Source: JACVRN01 sp036403815 (lineage in GTDB: Bacteria > Acidobacteriota > Blastocatellia > Pyrinomonadales > Pyrinomonadaceae). Taken from it: a stretch of 64,000 nt of DNA. Positions within the stretch are counted from its first letter, which is position 1. Every line of letters starts with the position of its first letter. Where the stretch lies: the NCBI GenBank assembly GCA_036403815.1, contig DASWQH010000012.1, forward strand, positions 1 through 64,000, given 5' to 3'. Under the pieces are notes generated by a model, which made no database searches, was not told where the DNA came from, and was given only the letters and a program-made list of their open reading frames with translations. Below, piece after piece: positions 51,509-59,290 of this stretch. A program made the position numbers and the translations under genes.

Positions 51509-51652
51509 TGTAGGGGCAGGGCTAGTCCCTGCCCGTATCGCTCGCCAGAGCGATGATTGATGTGCGGTATACACAAGCCTGAATGTAATTCATCTCTATT
51601 ATTGCGCTCTTGAGCGCAATACGGGCAGAGGACTTGTCCCTCGCCCCTACAG
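51509..51652. repeat. TGTAGGGGCAGGG palindromic element (family E)
   Basis: TGTAGGGGCAGGGC with complement GCCCCTACA, and inner stems TAGTCCCTGCCCGTATCGC / GCGCAATACGGGCAGAGGA and TTGCGCTCTTGAGCGCAA. Nested hairpins fill the gap between pruA and the next gene. Not heptad-based. Confidence 0.85.
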
Positions 51653-51686
51653 TTTTTGTTACTTTTCCTTAAAGGAGAAAACCTGC

Positions 51687-52640
51687 ATGAGCCGTGGACG
51701 AATGCTTTTGCTTGCGTTTTTTACTCTTTCCCTTGCTTCTGTTTTTTCAACAGCAGGTAGTACAGAAAATACCCGGAAAAAGGAAAAAGCAAGTCAACAA
51801 AAGGCTGTGGTTTTCGCCGTTTTCGGCTCAGCAGCCGAGGGTATGTCTGCGACCATGGAGCCTATCCTTATACTTGAAGGAGGCCAGTACAAAGAGCCGA
51901 TTTCAGGAAGCTCCGACGCAGACGAGATCAAACGCTTCGGCAACGAGTATTACCGCAAAGGACAGAAGTATCGTCTTCTCTTCGGCGGTGCCGAGGCGGG
52001 AACGGCGACCGTCAAGAAGTCCAACCCTGATAGCGAATGCTTTCGCTCAGGCGCGGACATCACTACTCAGACAGATGTGAAGCTGAACAAGAATGTGATG
52101 GCGCTGGCGACCGATTCAAAGTCTCTGGGAATGGCGGCAGCGGAGCGCTCGCGGCGCACGCCTTCGCAGGGTGAGCGTGCGGCTGCGCTTGAGCTTGCCC
52201 GTGCCGCCTTCAAACAAAACGGCGTCGCGGCAGCGTTGCTTCCAACGATGCAGGTCGTAAATCTCACGGCGATTGATTTAGACCGCGACGGCAAAGCGGA
52301 ACTGGCCGGAAGCTTTGTCGTCAGCAAACGCACGCGCAAGCAGGAGCGGTACGTGCTCTTTCTATTAGCAGTGCCGCAAGGCGCAAGCTACAAAGCTGCG
52401 GTCTCAAATTTTGAGAAGCACGGGGAAGCAGACATCATGTCCGGCGCAGACATTAATGTCATTAACGACGGCATCTACGTCGAAAGGCTCGTAGAGCATC
52501 TTGACCTGGATGGTGACAGCGTCAGCGAGCTTGTCACGACCTCGACCGGCCTGGAGGGCGTCACTTATTACATCTATAAAAGACAGAACGGCGCGTGGAG
52601 CAAGGCTTACGAGTTCGGCAACTACCGCTGCGCCTTTTAA
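51687..52640 (+). CDS. exported protein with calcium-type repeats, unknown
   Basis: 317 residues with a signal peptide (LLLAFFTLSLASVFSTAG). Two acidic motifs DLDRDGKAELAGSFVV and HLDLDGDSVSELVTTS look like FG-GAP/VCBS metal-binding loops (DxDxDG). Other parts are unrecognised (RFGNEYYRKGQKYRLLFGGA). Monocistronic. The heptad hairpin (AGAGGTT type) follows directly and lies between it and fmt. Confidence 0.65.
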   Translation: MSRGRMLLLAFFTLSLASVFSTAGSTENTRKKEKASQQKAVVFAVFGSAAEGMSATMEPILILEGGQYKEPISGSSDADEIKRFGNEYYRKGQKYRLLFGGAEAGTATVKKSNPDSECFRSGADITTQTDVKLNKNVMALATDSKSLGMAAAERSRRTPSQGERAAALELARAAFKQNGVAAALLPTMQVVNLTAIDLDRDGKAELAGSFVVSKRTRKQERYVLFLLAVPQGASYKAAVSNFEKHGEADIMSGADINVINDGIYVERLVEHLDLDGDSVSELVTTSTGLEGVTYYIYKRQNGAWSKAYEFGNYRCAF

Positions 52641-52642
52641 AG

Positions 52643-52724
52643 AAAGAGGTTAGAGGTTAGAGGTCAGAGGTTAGTAAAAGAAAGAGAACTACTAGCCTCT
52701 GACCTCTAACCTCTAACCTCTTTT
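52643..52724. repeat. Heptad hairpin (AGAGGTT type) against the fmt start
   Basis: AGAGGTTAGAGGTTAGAGGT (period 7, unit GTTAGAG) pairs with ACCTCTAACCTCTAACCTCT. It begins 2 bp after the preceding stop and its arm ends 8 bp before the fmt ATG at 52732. The T-run TTTTTT follows the stem, so it could also work as an intrinsic terminator. Confidence 0.9.
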
Positions 52725-52731
52725 TTGACTT

Positions 52732-53661
52732 ATGCGTTTGATTTTCATGGGCACGCCTGAAGCGGCTGTGCCGACCTTGAGGCGTTGTCTTGAGGACGGG
52801 CATGAGGTGGTGGCCGTGTGGACGCAGCCGGATCGCCCGGCTGGGCGTGGCAATCGTCTGCACATGCCGCCCGTCAAGGAGTTTGCGCTGTCGCACGGGT
52901 TGACGATTCACCAGCCCGCGAAGATAAGAACGGAAGAGGCTCTGGGGCTTTTCGCTTCTTACGACGCAGATGTTGCTGTGGTCGTAGCTTACGGTCGCAT
53001 CCTTCCGCCTGCGTTCCTCAACGCTCCGTTTCGCGGTTGCATCAATGTACATTTCTCTTTGCTTCCGTTTTATCGCGGCGCTGCTCCGGTCAACTGGGCT
53101 ATCGCACGCGGCGAAAAGCTGACGGGCGTGACGACGATGCAGATGGACGAAGGGCTTGATACAGGCTCAATCTTGCTGCAACGCGAAGAGAGAATCATGT
53201 TGACGGATACAGCGCCGGAGTTGATGTCGCGTCTCTCTATGACCGGCGCAGAATTGTTGAGCGAGACGCTCAACAGACTGGATGAGATTGAGCCGCGTGC
53301 GCAGGATGAAGAGAAGGCTACTTTCGCACCAATGCTCAGGCGTGAAGATGGACACATTGACTGGGCTTTGGATGCAGGGCAGGTTGAGCGGCGCGTGCGC
53401 GGCTTCCAACCCTGGCCGAACGCTTTCACAGGCTATCACTCTCGCCGTCTGGTTATCTGGCGCGCGGAAGCTCTACATGATTATGAGCGTGGCGGCGTGG
53501 GCGGCGAGATTGTAGAAGCACACGGCGACGGTCTGGTCATAGCGTGCGGTGACGGAACCGCCTTGCGTCTGCTGGAAGTTCAGCCTGAAGGCAAGCGGCG
53601 CATGACGGCGAGGGATTTTCTGAACGGCGCGCACGTACGCGCGGGCGAGAGGCTCGGATGA
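52732..53661 (+). CDS. fmt: methionyl-tRNA formyltransferase
   Basis: 309 residues. MRLIFMGTPEAAVPTL start, GRGNRLHMPPVKEFAL, then VVAYGRILPPAFLNAPFRGC, INVHFSLLPFYRGAAPVNWA (the N-H-D active site 'SLLPxYRGAAPINWA') and the MQMDEGLDTGSILL motif. It formylates Met-tRNAfMet with 10-formyl-THF. Stop overlaps the rsmB start by 4 bp (ATGA), so they are translationally coupled. No Shine-Dalgarno: the hairpin 52643..52724 directly precedes. Confidence 0.96.
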   Translation: MRLIFMGTPEAAVPTLRRCLEDGHEVVAVWTQPDRPAGRGNRLHMPPVKEFALSHGLTIHQPAKIRTEEALGLFASYDADVAVVVAYGRILPPAFLNAPFRGCINVHFSLLPFYRGAAPVNWAIARGEKLTGVTTMQMDEGLDTGSILLQREERIMLTDTAPELMSRLSMTGAELLSETLNRLDEIEPRAQDEEKATFAPMLRREDGHIDWALDAGQVERRVRGFQPWPNAFTGYHSRRLVIWRAEALHDYERGGVGGEIVEAHGDGLVIACGDGTALRLLEVQPEGKRRMTARDFLNGAHVRAGERLG

Positions 53662-55046
53662 GTCCGGGCAAAAGGGGAGTGAAAAGCGTTAGCGCCGGAG
53701 CAGAGCGCGTTGCCCGGAGCGCACCCAGAGTTTCGCCTGCGCGCCTGGTAGCCTTTGAAATCCTGCGCCGCGTAGAGGGAGAGGCGGCTTATGCTTCCGT
53801 GCTCCTGGCTTCAAACGAAGCTGACCTTCTGCGTGAAGACCGCGCCCTTGTTTACGAGATAGTGCTGGGCGTTCTGCGACGACAGCTCTGGCTGGACTAT
53901 TTGATAGAGCATTACACAGGCCGCAGCGCTTCCAAACTGGATGCCCCGGTACGCCGTGCCCTACGCATGGGGCTTTACCAGCTACGCTTTCTTTCACGCA
54001 TTCCTCCTTCAGCCGTCGTCAACGAAGCGGTCAATCTGGCGCACGTTGCGCGCGTGCGTTCGGCTGGCGGGCTGATTAACGCCGCGCTACGCCGCGCCAC
54101 ACGCGAGCCTGAATACGACCCGGCTGCAAGCATCTATGATCCGTTTGAAAAAGTGGCAGTCAATCATTCTCATCCGCTGTGGCTCATTAAGCGCTGGGCT
54201 GCGTGGCTCGGCCTGGAAGAGACGGAAAAGTTTGCTGAGTCTAACAATCACGCGCCGCCCGTAGCCTTTCGCATCGTGCGTAGTAATGTAGAGAGCGAAG
54301 CGCTGCTTGATGAGCTGCGCGCGGCAGGAGCGCATCTGGAAGCGTCTAGGATTGCGCCCGATGCGTGGAGAGTTGAAGGAGCGCCTGCGCTGGTGCGTGA
54401 GCTGGCACAGCAGGGGCGCATATACATTCAGGACGAGGCTTCGCAGTTGGTGGAACACGTGCTGGATGCACGAGCGGGCGAGCGTGTTCTGGATGCCTGC
54501 GCTGCGCCGGGAAGCAAAACGACTCATATAGCCGCAAGAGCTAATGACGAAGCGCTCGTGGTGGCCGGAGATTTTCACCGCCATCGCTTGAACGCGCTGC
54601 TTGAGACTTGCGCGCGGCAGGACTTAAAGAGCGTGCGCGCTGTCGTGCATGATGCGGCGCACGCTCTGCCTTTTGCGCAGGGTGCGTTTGACAGAGTGTT
54701 GGTGGATGCGCCCTGTACGGGCACGGGCACGCTCAGGCGCAACCCGGAAATCAAGTGGCGCATCACAGCAGAGGACATTCAGTCCCTGCAAGCGGTGCAA
54801 TTGCGTATTTTACGAAATTCCGCAAAGGCTGTGCGACACGGCGGTCGCCTGGTTTATTCGACCTGCTCTGTCGAGCCGGAAGAGAACGAACAGGTCGTGG
54901 CGGCATTTCTAAGGGAAGAGAGCGTGTGGAAGCAGGTGCGAATGCCTGAAACCAGCACGCTTCAAACGGAAGACGGGTGGGTGCGGGTGTGGCCGCAGAG
55001 AGACGGAGCGGACGGCTTCTTCATAGCTGTTATGGAGCGCGATTGA
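53658..55046 (+). CDS. rsmB: 16S rRNA m5C967 methyltransferase
   Basis: 462 residues. N-terminal NusB-like domain (ARLVAFEILRRVEGEAAYAS .. HVARVRSAGGLINAALRRAT), then RsmB/NOL1 domain with YIQDEASQLVEHVLDARAGE, SAM motif CAAPGSKTTHIA, catalytic cysteines in DAPCTGTGTLRRNPEIKWR and LVYSTCSVEPEENEQVV. It methylates C967 of 16S rRNA. Overlaps fmt by 4 bp, as in many bacteria. Confidence 0.96.
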   Translation: MSPGKRGVKSVSAGAERVARSAPRVSPARLVAFEILRRVEGEAAYASVLLASNEADLLREDRALVYEIVLGVLRRQLWLDYLIEHYTGRSASKLDAPVRRALRMGLYQLRFLSRIPPSAVVNEAVNLAHVARVRSAGGLINAALRRATREPEYDPAASIYDPFEKVAVNHSHPLWLIKRWAAWLGLEETEKFAESNNHAPPVAFRIVRSNVESEALLDELRAAGAHLEASRIAPDAWRVEGAPALVRELAQQGRIYIQDEASQLVEHVLDARAGERVLDACAAPGSKTTHIAARANDEALVVAGDFHRHRLNALLETCARQDLKSVRAVVHDAAHALPFAQGAFDRVLVDAPCTGTGTLRRNPEIKWRITAEDIQSLQAVQLRILRNSAKAVRHGGRLVYSTCSVEPEENEQVVAAFLREESVWKQVRMPETSTLQTEDGWVRVWPQRDGADGFFIAVMERD

Positions 55047-55189
55047 TGCTGTACGCGCCATTGCCTCTTTTCCGGCTTGCTGTGTGAAACGTGCGGATGT
55101 TAGACTTCGCGTCTTGATTCTAACCTGCTGTGCGCTCGCCTGGCTCCCCGGCGCACAGGCGGGAAATCCCGAAAGGCAACGTAGAGGTT

Positions 55190-55885
55190 GTGAGTTTCTT
55201 TAGGCGCGTATGGTCGGCCTTCGGAAGGCTTGTAATAATTATCGCTATCGGCCTGGCTTTTATCTTCGGCATGACCGGCACGGTTTACCTGAGCCTGCGC
55301 AGTCCCGAAGTTAAGGTGCCGAACATACTAGGCAAAGACAGGCAGGCCGCCGAAGACGAGTTGAGTCGAGCGGGTTTGAATATACGCGTGCGCGCTACGC
55401 GCTACAGCGCGGACACTAAACCCAACACGATTCTTCTACAATTGCCGCACGCGGGCGAAGTCGTCAAAACAGGGCAGACGGTTGCCGTTGATGTCAGCCG
55501 CGCACAGGCCAAAGAGGGAGAAAGCTCCACCAGCATCGCCAACGAGCAGAAGAATCAGGAAGGCGAACAGCAGGGCGAAGGCGGCAACCAGAACGAGACG
55601 CAGGCCGCTGCAAATAATCAAAACGCGAATCAGAATCAGAACAATAAAAACAAGAATAAGAACAAGAACGCCAACAACGCGAACAATAGCAACAACGCTA
55701 ATAACAGCAATAATCGCAACGCGAATAACGCGAACAATCGTAACGCCAACGCGAATGCTAATCGTCCCACGTTGAACGCCAACAATCGTAACACGGCGAA
55801 CGTGACGACCAATAGCAATCGCACCACCAACAACGCAAACAAACGCCCGACCCTGACAAACCCGGGCAGCAACACGCGCCCGTGA
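55190..55885 (+). CDS. membrane PASTA-domain protein with Asn-rich tail
   Basis: About 231 residues from GTG 55190 (a GTG at 55130 would add 20). One transmembrane helix (LVIIIAIGLAFIFGMTGTVY), one PASTA domain (SPEVKVPNILGKDRQAAEDE .. NTILLQLPHAGEVVKTGQTV .. AVDVSR), then an ~130-residue tail dominated by Asn with Gln/Lys/Arg/Ala (NQNANQNQNNKNKNKNKNAN and so on). PASTA domains bind muropeptides or beta-lactam-like ligands. The tail is a low-complexity, probably disordered region. It lies between rsmB and rpe. Confidence 0.8.
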   Translation: MSFFRRVWSAFGRLVIIIAIGLAFIFGMTGTVYLSLRSPEVKVPNILGKDRQAAEDELSRAGLNIRVRATRYSADTKPNTILLQLPHAGEVVKTGQTVAVDVSRAQAKEGESSTSIANEQKNQEGEQQGEGGNQNETQAAANNQNANQNQNNKNKNKNKNANNANNSNNANNSNNRNANNANNRNANANANRPTLNANNRNTANVTTNSNRTTNNANKRPTLTNPGSNTRP

Positions 55886-55887
55886 AC

Positions 55888-55977
55888 GAGTCTGTAGAGT
55901 CTTGGGAGTCCAGAGAGTCTGGAGAGTCAACTTGGATTCCTTCTTTCACTTTCTGGACTCTCTGGACTCTACAGAGT
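55888..55977. repeat. Hairpin of 9-base words (GAGTCTGTA type) before rpe
   Basis: GAGTCTGTA, GAGTCTTGG, GAGTCCAGA, GAGTCTGGA, GAGTC: five units of period 9, with the inverted TGGACTC-TCTGGACTC-TACAGAG arm. Closely related in word and period to the hairpin at 11918. It reaches 7 bp before the rpe ATG. Confidence 0.85.
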
Positions 55978-55984
55978 GTTGAGA

Positions 55985-56647
55985 ATGGTTGAGATTGCGC
56001 CGTCAATTTTGTCCGCTGATTTCGCCCGGTTGGGCGAAGAGCTAAGCGCGGTCGAGCGCGGCGGGGCAAGTGTAGTGCATGTGGATGTGATGGACGGCCA
56101 TTTCGTGCCGAACATCACGGTCGGATTGCCTGTCGTCAAGGCCGTAGCAAAGAATACGCGCCTGACAGTCGATGCCCATTTGATGATTTCAGAGCCGGGG
56201 CGCTATGCAGAACAGTTCGCGGAAGCGGGCGCACAGATGGTTTCCGTTCATGTGGAGATTGACCCGCATCTCAATCGCACGCTCACGGCTATAAAAAACA
56301 GGGGGGCGCTGGCCGGGGTTGCCATCAATCCGGCGACTCCGCTTGTCTATATAGAAGAAGCCCTGTCCTGCGCCGACTATGTTCTACTGATGTCGGTCAA
56401 TCCGGGCTTTGGCGGACAAAAGTTTATCCCGACCTCGCTCGACAAGCTCAGACGGCTGCGCCGCATGATTGACGAGCGCAGATTACAGACACGAATTGAA
56501 ATTGACGGAGGCATAGACCGCTCGAACATAGGCGAAGTGGTCGCCGCCGGAGCCGAGATTATCGTCGCCGGTTCAGCCGTCTTCAACACACCAGACCCCG
56601 CTCAGGCCGTGCGCGGCCTGATTGAAGCCACAGTGCAGTGGGTCTGA
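55985..56647 (+). CDS. rpe: ribulose-phosphate 3-epimerase
   Basis: 220 residues from ATG 55985 (MVEIAPSILSADFARLGEEL, the usual start of the family; the upstream GTG/TTG codons belong to the hairpin). TIM barrel with HVDVMDGHFVPNITVG (metal His/Asp), VDAHLMISEPGRYAEQFAEA, LLMSVNPGFGGQKFIPTSLD and IEIDGGIDRSNIGEVVAAGA. Interconverts ribulose-5-P and xylulose-5-P. No Shine-Dalgarno in front of the ATG. Confidence 0.96.
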   Translation: MVEIAPSILSADFARLGEELSAVERGGASVVHVDVMDGHFVPNITVGLPVVKAVAKNTRLTVDAHLMISEPGRYAEQFAEAGAQMVSVHVEIDPHLNRTLTAIKNRGALAGVAINPATPLVYIEEALSCADYVLLMSVNPGFGGQKFIPTSLDKLRRLRRMIDERRLQTRIEIDGGIDRSNIGEVVAAGAEIIVAGSAVFNTPDPAQAVRGLIEATVQWV

Positions 56648-56649
56648 AA

Positions 56650-56717
56650 AATGATGAAGGCAAAATGCAGAATGCAAAATTAATTCATCACTCTGCATTC
56701 TGACTTCTGCATTGCTT
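56650..56717. repeat. Heptad hairpin (GCATTCT type), second locus
   Basis: AATGCAGAATGCA and ATGATGAA on the left, TTCATCACTCTGCATTCTGA and CTTCTGCATTGC on the right. Shares its 7-base word with 39754..39833. Located between rpe and the BamD-like gene, 17 bp before its start. Confidence 0.8.
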
Positions 56718-56733
56718 TTGGAGGTTTTATTTA

Positions 56734-58395
56734 ATGTACAGACGTTTGGTCGCATCGGTCGCCATCTGCTCGATACTTATTCTTTCGCTTTCCGCTCCAC
56801 TATCCGTACACGGGCAACAGCAAACGGGCGCGCAGCAAACGGGAAGCGAAGGCACGCCCATGCAGCGCTTAGATATCATGCGCTCACGGATCGAAGCGAT
56901 GCGACGCTCGTTGAACGGCGCTCTCGCGGGCTTCAATGCTCAGGAAAAAGGCGAGAAGAAGTCTGCCGAAGACCCGCGTGAACGCCTTCGCGGGATGGAA
57001 AAAGAAGCAGGCTCCGTGCTGAACGAAGTCAACGAAGTTGTCGGCAAGCTTCAGCGCTCCGAAAAAACAGAGCCTGATGCTATTGATAAGCTTCAAGCTG
57101 CGGTCAACGATCTGGACGCGCGCGTGCAGGTGGCGCTGCGCGAGACTGCCGGTCAGCGCAGCCAGACCACAGGGACAGAGACCGGAATCAAGCCGAATAA
57201 AAAGAAGAAGAAGTTTTTGATCTTCGGCGGCGGCGATGACAAGTATGAGGAGCTGACCGGGACAATCGCTCCGGGACGCGACCGTGTTCTCTTTGAAGAG
57301 GCGGCGCATGAGGTGCGCAAAGGGCGCTACGAAATCGGGCGCTATCTCTTCAACACTATCATCACGGCTTATCCTGATTCGCAGTATCTGCCGATGGCTA
57401 AGCTCGCCATCGCCGACTCTTTCTATCTTGAAGGCACCACGTCTGCTCTGATACAGGCGGCGGCTGCTTATCAGGACTGGCTGACCTTCTTCCCGACCCA
57501 TCCGCTTTCCGATGATGCAATGCTCAAGGTCGCTGAATCGGAGATGCGGCAGATGGGATTAGCAGACCGCGACGTGTCGCACGCACGTAAGGCCGAGCAG
57601 CGGCTTAGAGCGCTCTTGCAGCAGTTCCCGAACACGAACCTGCGCACGGATGTTGAGGTGCGTATGCGCGAGGTGCAGGACAATCTGGCAATGCACAATC
57701 TTCAGATTGCACGCTTTTATCTGGACGCGCGTTACAAGGGCGGCAAGGGTGGCTTGAAGGGCGCGCAATCGCGCCTGCGCGAGATAGTTGAAAAGTATCC
57801 GGACTTCACCTGGATGGCGGAGGTGCTTTTCCGCTACGCCTACACTTACCAGCAGGAAGAGGAGACGGACGAGGCCGCGAAGTATTACCAGCGCATTGTG
57901 CGCGATTATCCGAACAGCGAGTATGCTGAAAAGGCTAAAGAGCAGTTGGAAGTCATAGGCGCTCCAGTACCCGATCCAGACCCGATCAAGATAAAGATAC
58001 CGGAGCCTGAGAAGCCCGGAATGGTGACGAAGATCTTGACCGAAGTCACAGGCTTCGCGAACGTGACGGTGGATAAGAACGGCGTGCTTATCAGCAAGGA
58101 CAAGGAGAAGGGAGACCTGCTGGATCAGGTCATAGCCAATCAGGGTATATTGCCTGACAACGCTACGCCCGTAACCGCGCCGCTCAATCGTCGTGCTCCG
58201 GCACAGCCGAAAGCCCCTGCGACGAACACGAACTCGCCCATCAGTCGTCCGGGTGGAAGCGGCATCAGCGTGACGCCTGCACCGTCCGGCGCTCCGGCTT
58301 CACCCAGCAATCCGGCTTCGACCACGACGACGACTAACACAGGCACACCGGCTTCAACCACTACCACCGGCTCAGGCAACGGCGGGAAGCCATAA
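56734..58395 (+). CDS. BamD-like TPR outer-membrane assembly protein
   Basis: 553 residues with a signal peptide and a GGAGG site. N-terminal coiled coil (MQRLDIMRSRIEAMRRSLNG and onward), then TPR-like repeats of BamD/YfiO type (RYEIGRYLFNTIITAYPDSQ, YLPMAKLAIADSFYLEG, YQDWLTFFPTHPLSDDAMLK, KYYQRIVRDYPNSEYAEKAK). No lipobox Cys, which differs from proteobacterial BamD. A Pro/Ser/Thr-rich linker of ~100 residues ends the protein. Likely role: outer-membrane protein assembly; the diderm envelope agrees. Confidence 0.8.
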   Translation: MYRRLVASVAICSILILSLSAPLSVHGQQQTGAQQTGSEGTPMQRLDIMRSRIEAMRRSLNGALAGFNAQEKGEKKSAEDPRERLRGMEKEAGSVLNEVNEVVGKLQRSEKTEPDAIDKLQAAVNDLDARVQVALRETAGQRSQTTGTETGIKPNKKKKKFLIFGGGDDKYEELTGTIAPGRDRVLFEEAAHEVRKGRYEIGRYLFNTIITAYPDSQYLPMAKLAIADSFYLEGTTSALIQAAAAYQDWLTFFPTHPLSDDAMLKVAESEMRQMGLADRDVSHARKAEQRLRALLQQFPNTNLRTDVEVRMREVQDNLAMHNLQIARFYLDARYKGGKGGLKGAQSRLREIVEKYPDFTWMAEVLFRYAYTYQQEEETDEAAKYYQRIVRDYPNSEYAEKAKEQLEVIGAPVPDPDPIKIKIPEPEKPGMVTKILTEVTGFANVTVDKNGVLISKDKEKGDLLDQVIANQGILPDNATPVTAPLNRRAPAQPKAPATNTNSPISRPGGSGISVTPAPSGAPASPSNPASTTTTTNTGTPASTTTTGSGNGGKP

Positions 58396-58404
58396 ACGAT
58401 GCAA

Positions 58405-58611
58405 GCCCCTTAAGTAGGGGCGGAAGAATTTAGCCCGTGACGTAGGTCATGGGAATTAAAGCATTCATCAGAATGATAAGCCCCCTGAAAGGGGCGAAAG
58501 ATTCTCCGGCTTGAAATTTCTTTCGCCCCTTTCAGGGGCTTATCATTTTGGGCGACACTTATTCCCACGGCTGACGCCGTGGGCTATAAACATTCCGCTC
58601 CTGACGGGGCT
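58405..58611. repeat. Family A nested palindromic element, copy 4
   Basis: Modules AAGCCCCTTAAGTAGGGGCG, CCCGTGACGTAGGTCATGGG, inverted GCCCCCTGAAAGGGGC pair, CCCACGGCTGACGCCGTGGG and GCTCCTGACGGGGC, in the same order as the other copies. It fills most of 58396..58759; the remainder (58612..58759) has no gene. Confidence 0.9.
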
Positions 58612-58759
58612 TAAAAACACAGCATTCTTTTGTCTTGAGCTTATATCACTTTAGTTTGCGCTGGTGGCCTTGTCCGCCCGCCGAATGTTAGAATTTCAAC
58701 ATCGCAGTTGATGTAGTCGAAACGGAAGTGCGAAAGAGGGTCGTCAGAGCCGAAAGCTA

Positions 58760-59290
58760 ATGGAGAGTAAAAATCAATTATCAGGGAGCGCGCAGGGCGA
58801 GCTGGTGCGCCGTCATAGAGTGGCGGCAATGGTGACGCGCGCTTTCATAGTCTTGACTGTGGCTTTAATCGCCATCGCCTTTACGGGACGCGCGCCCGTC
58901 ATGGGGAATGGCAAACCTGATCCCATGCTGGTGGCCTTCATCAGCATCGCTATTGTAGTTATGGGTATCGGAGCCGTGACCCTACGTCGCACCAGATTTG
59001 CCGCCATGCGCTTGCAGGACATAGCCGCGCTTCGCGGAATATCCGCTCTGCTGGCAACTTTGCAGAACACTACTATTCAGATATCGCTGCTGGGCGGTTT
59101 GATAGCTATTCTTGGCTTCATTCTCATGATGCGCACGGCTGACCCTTCATATATGGTCGCCTATGGAATCGCTGCGCTGGCCGTGCTCATTTACTGCTAT
59201 CCGCGAAGGGCGTCTTGGCAACGCGTCGTGCATGGAATTCAACAGACGGGTGATGCCAACGATACGCCCGCGAAAGGTAGGGTCGCTTGA
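58760..59290 (+). CDS. membrane protein, unknown function
   Basis: 176 residues with about four hydrophobic helices (VLTVALIAIAFTGRAPVMG, ISIAIVVMGIGAVTLR, TTIQISLLGGLIAILGFILM, GIAALAVLIYCYPRRASW). No family recognised. Its stop overlaps the TTG start of the TPR gene by 4 bp (TTGA), so the two are coupled. Confidence 0.7.
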   Translation: MESKNQLSGSAQGELVRRHRVAAMVTRAFIVLTVALIAIAFTGRAPVMGNGKPDPMLVAFISIAIVVMGIGAVTLRRTRFAAMRLQDIAALRGISALLATLQNTTIQISLLGGLIAILGFILMMRTADPSYMVAYGIAALAVLIYCYPRRASWQRVVHGIQQTGDANDTPAKGRVA

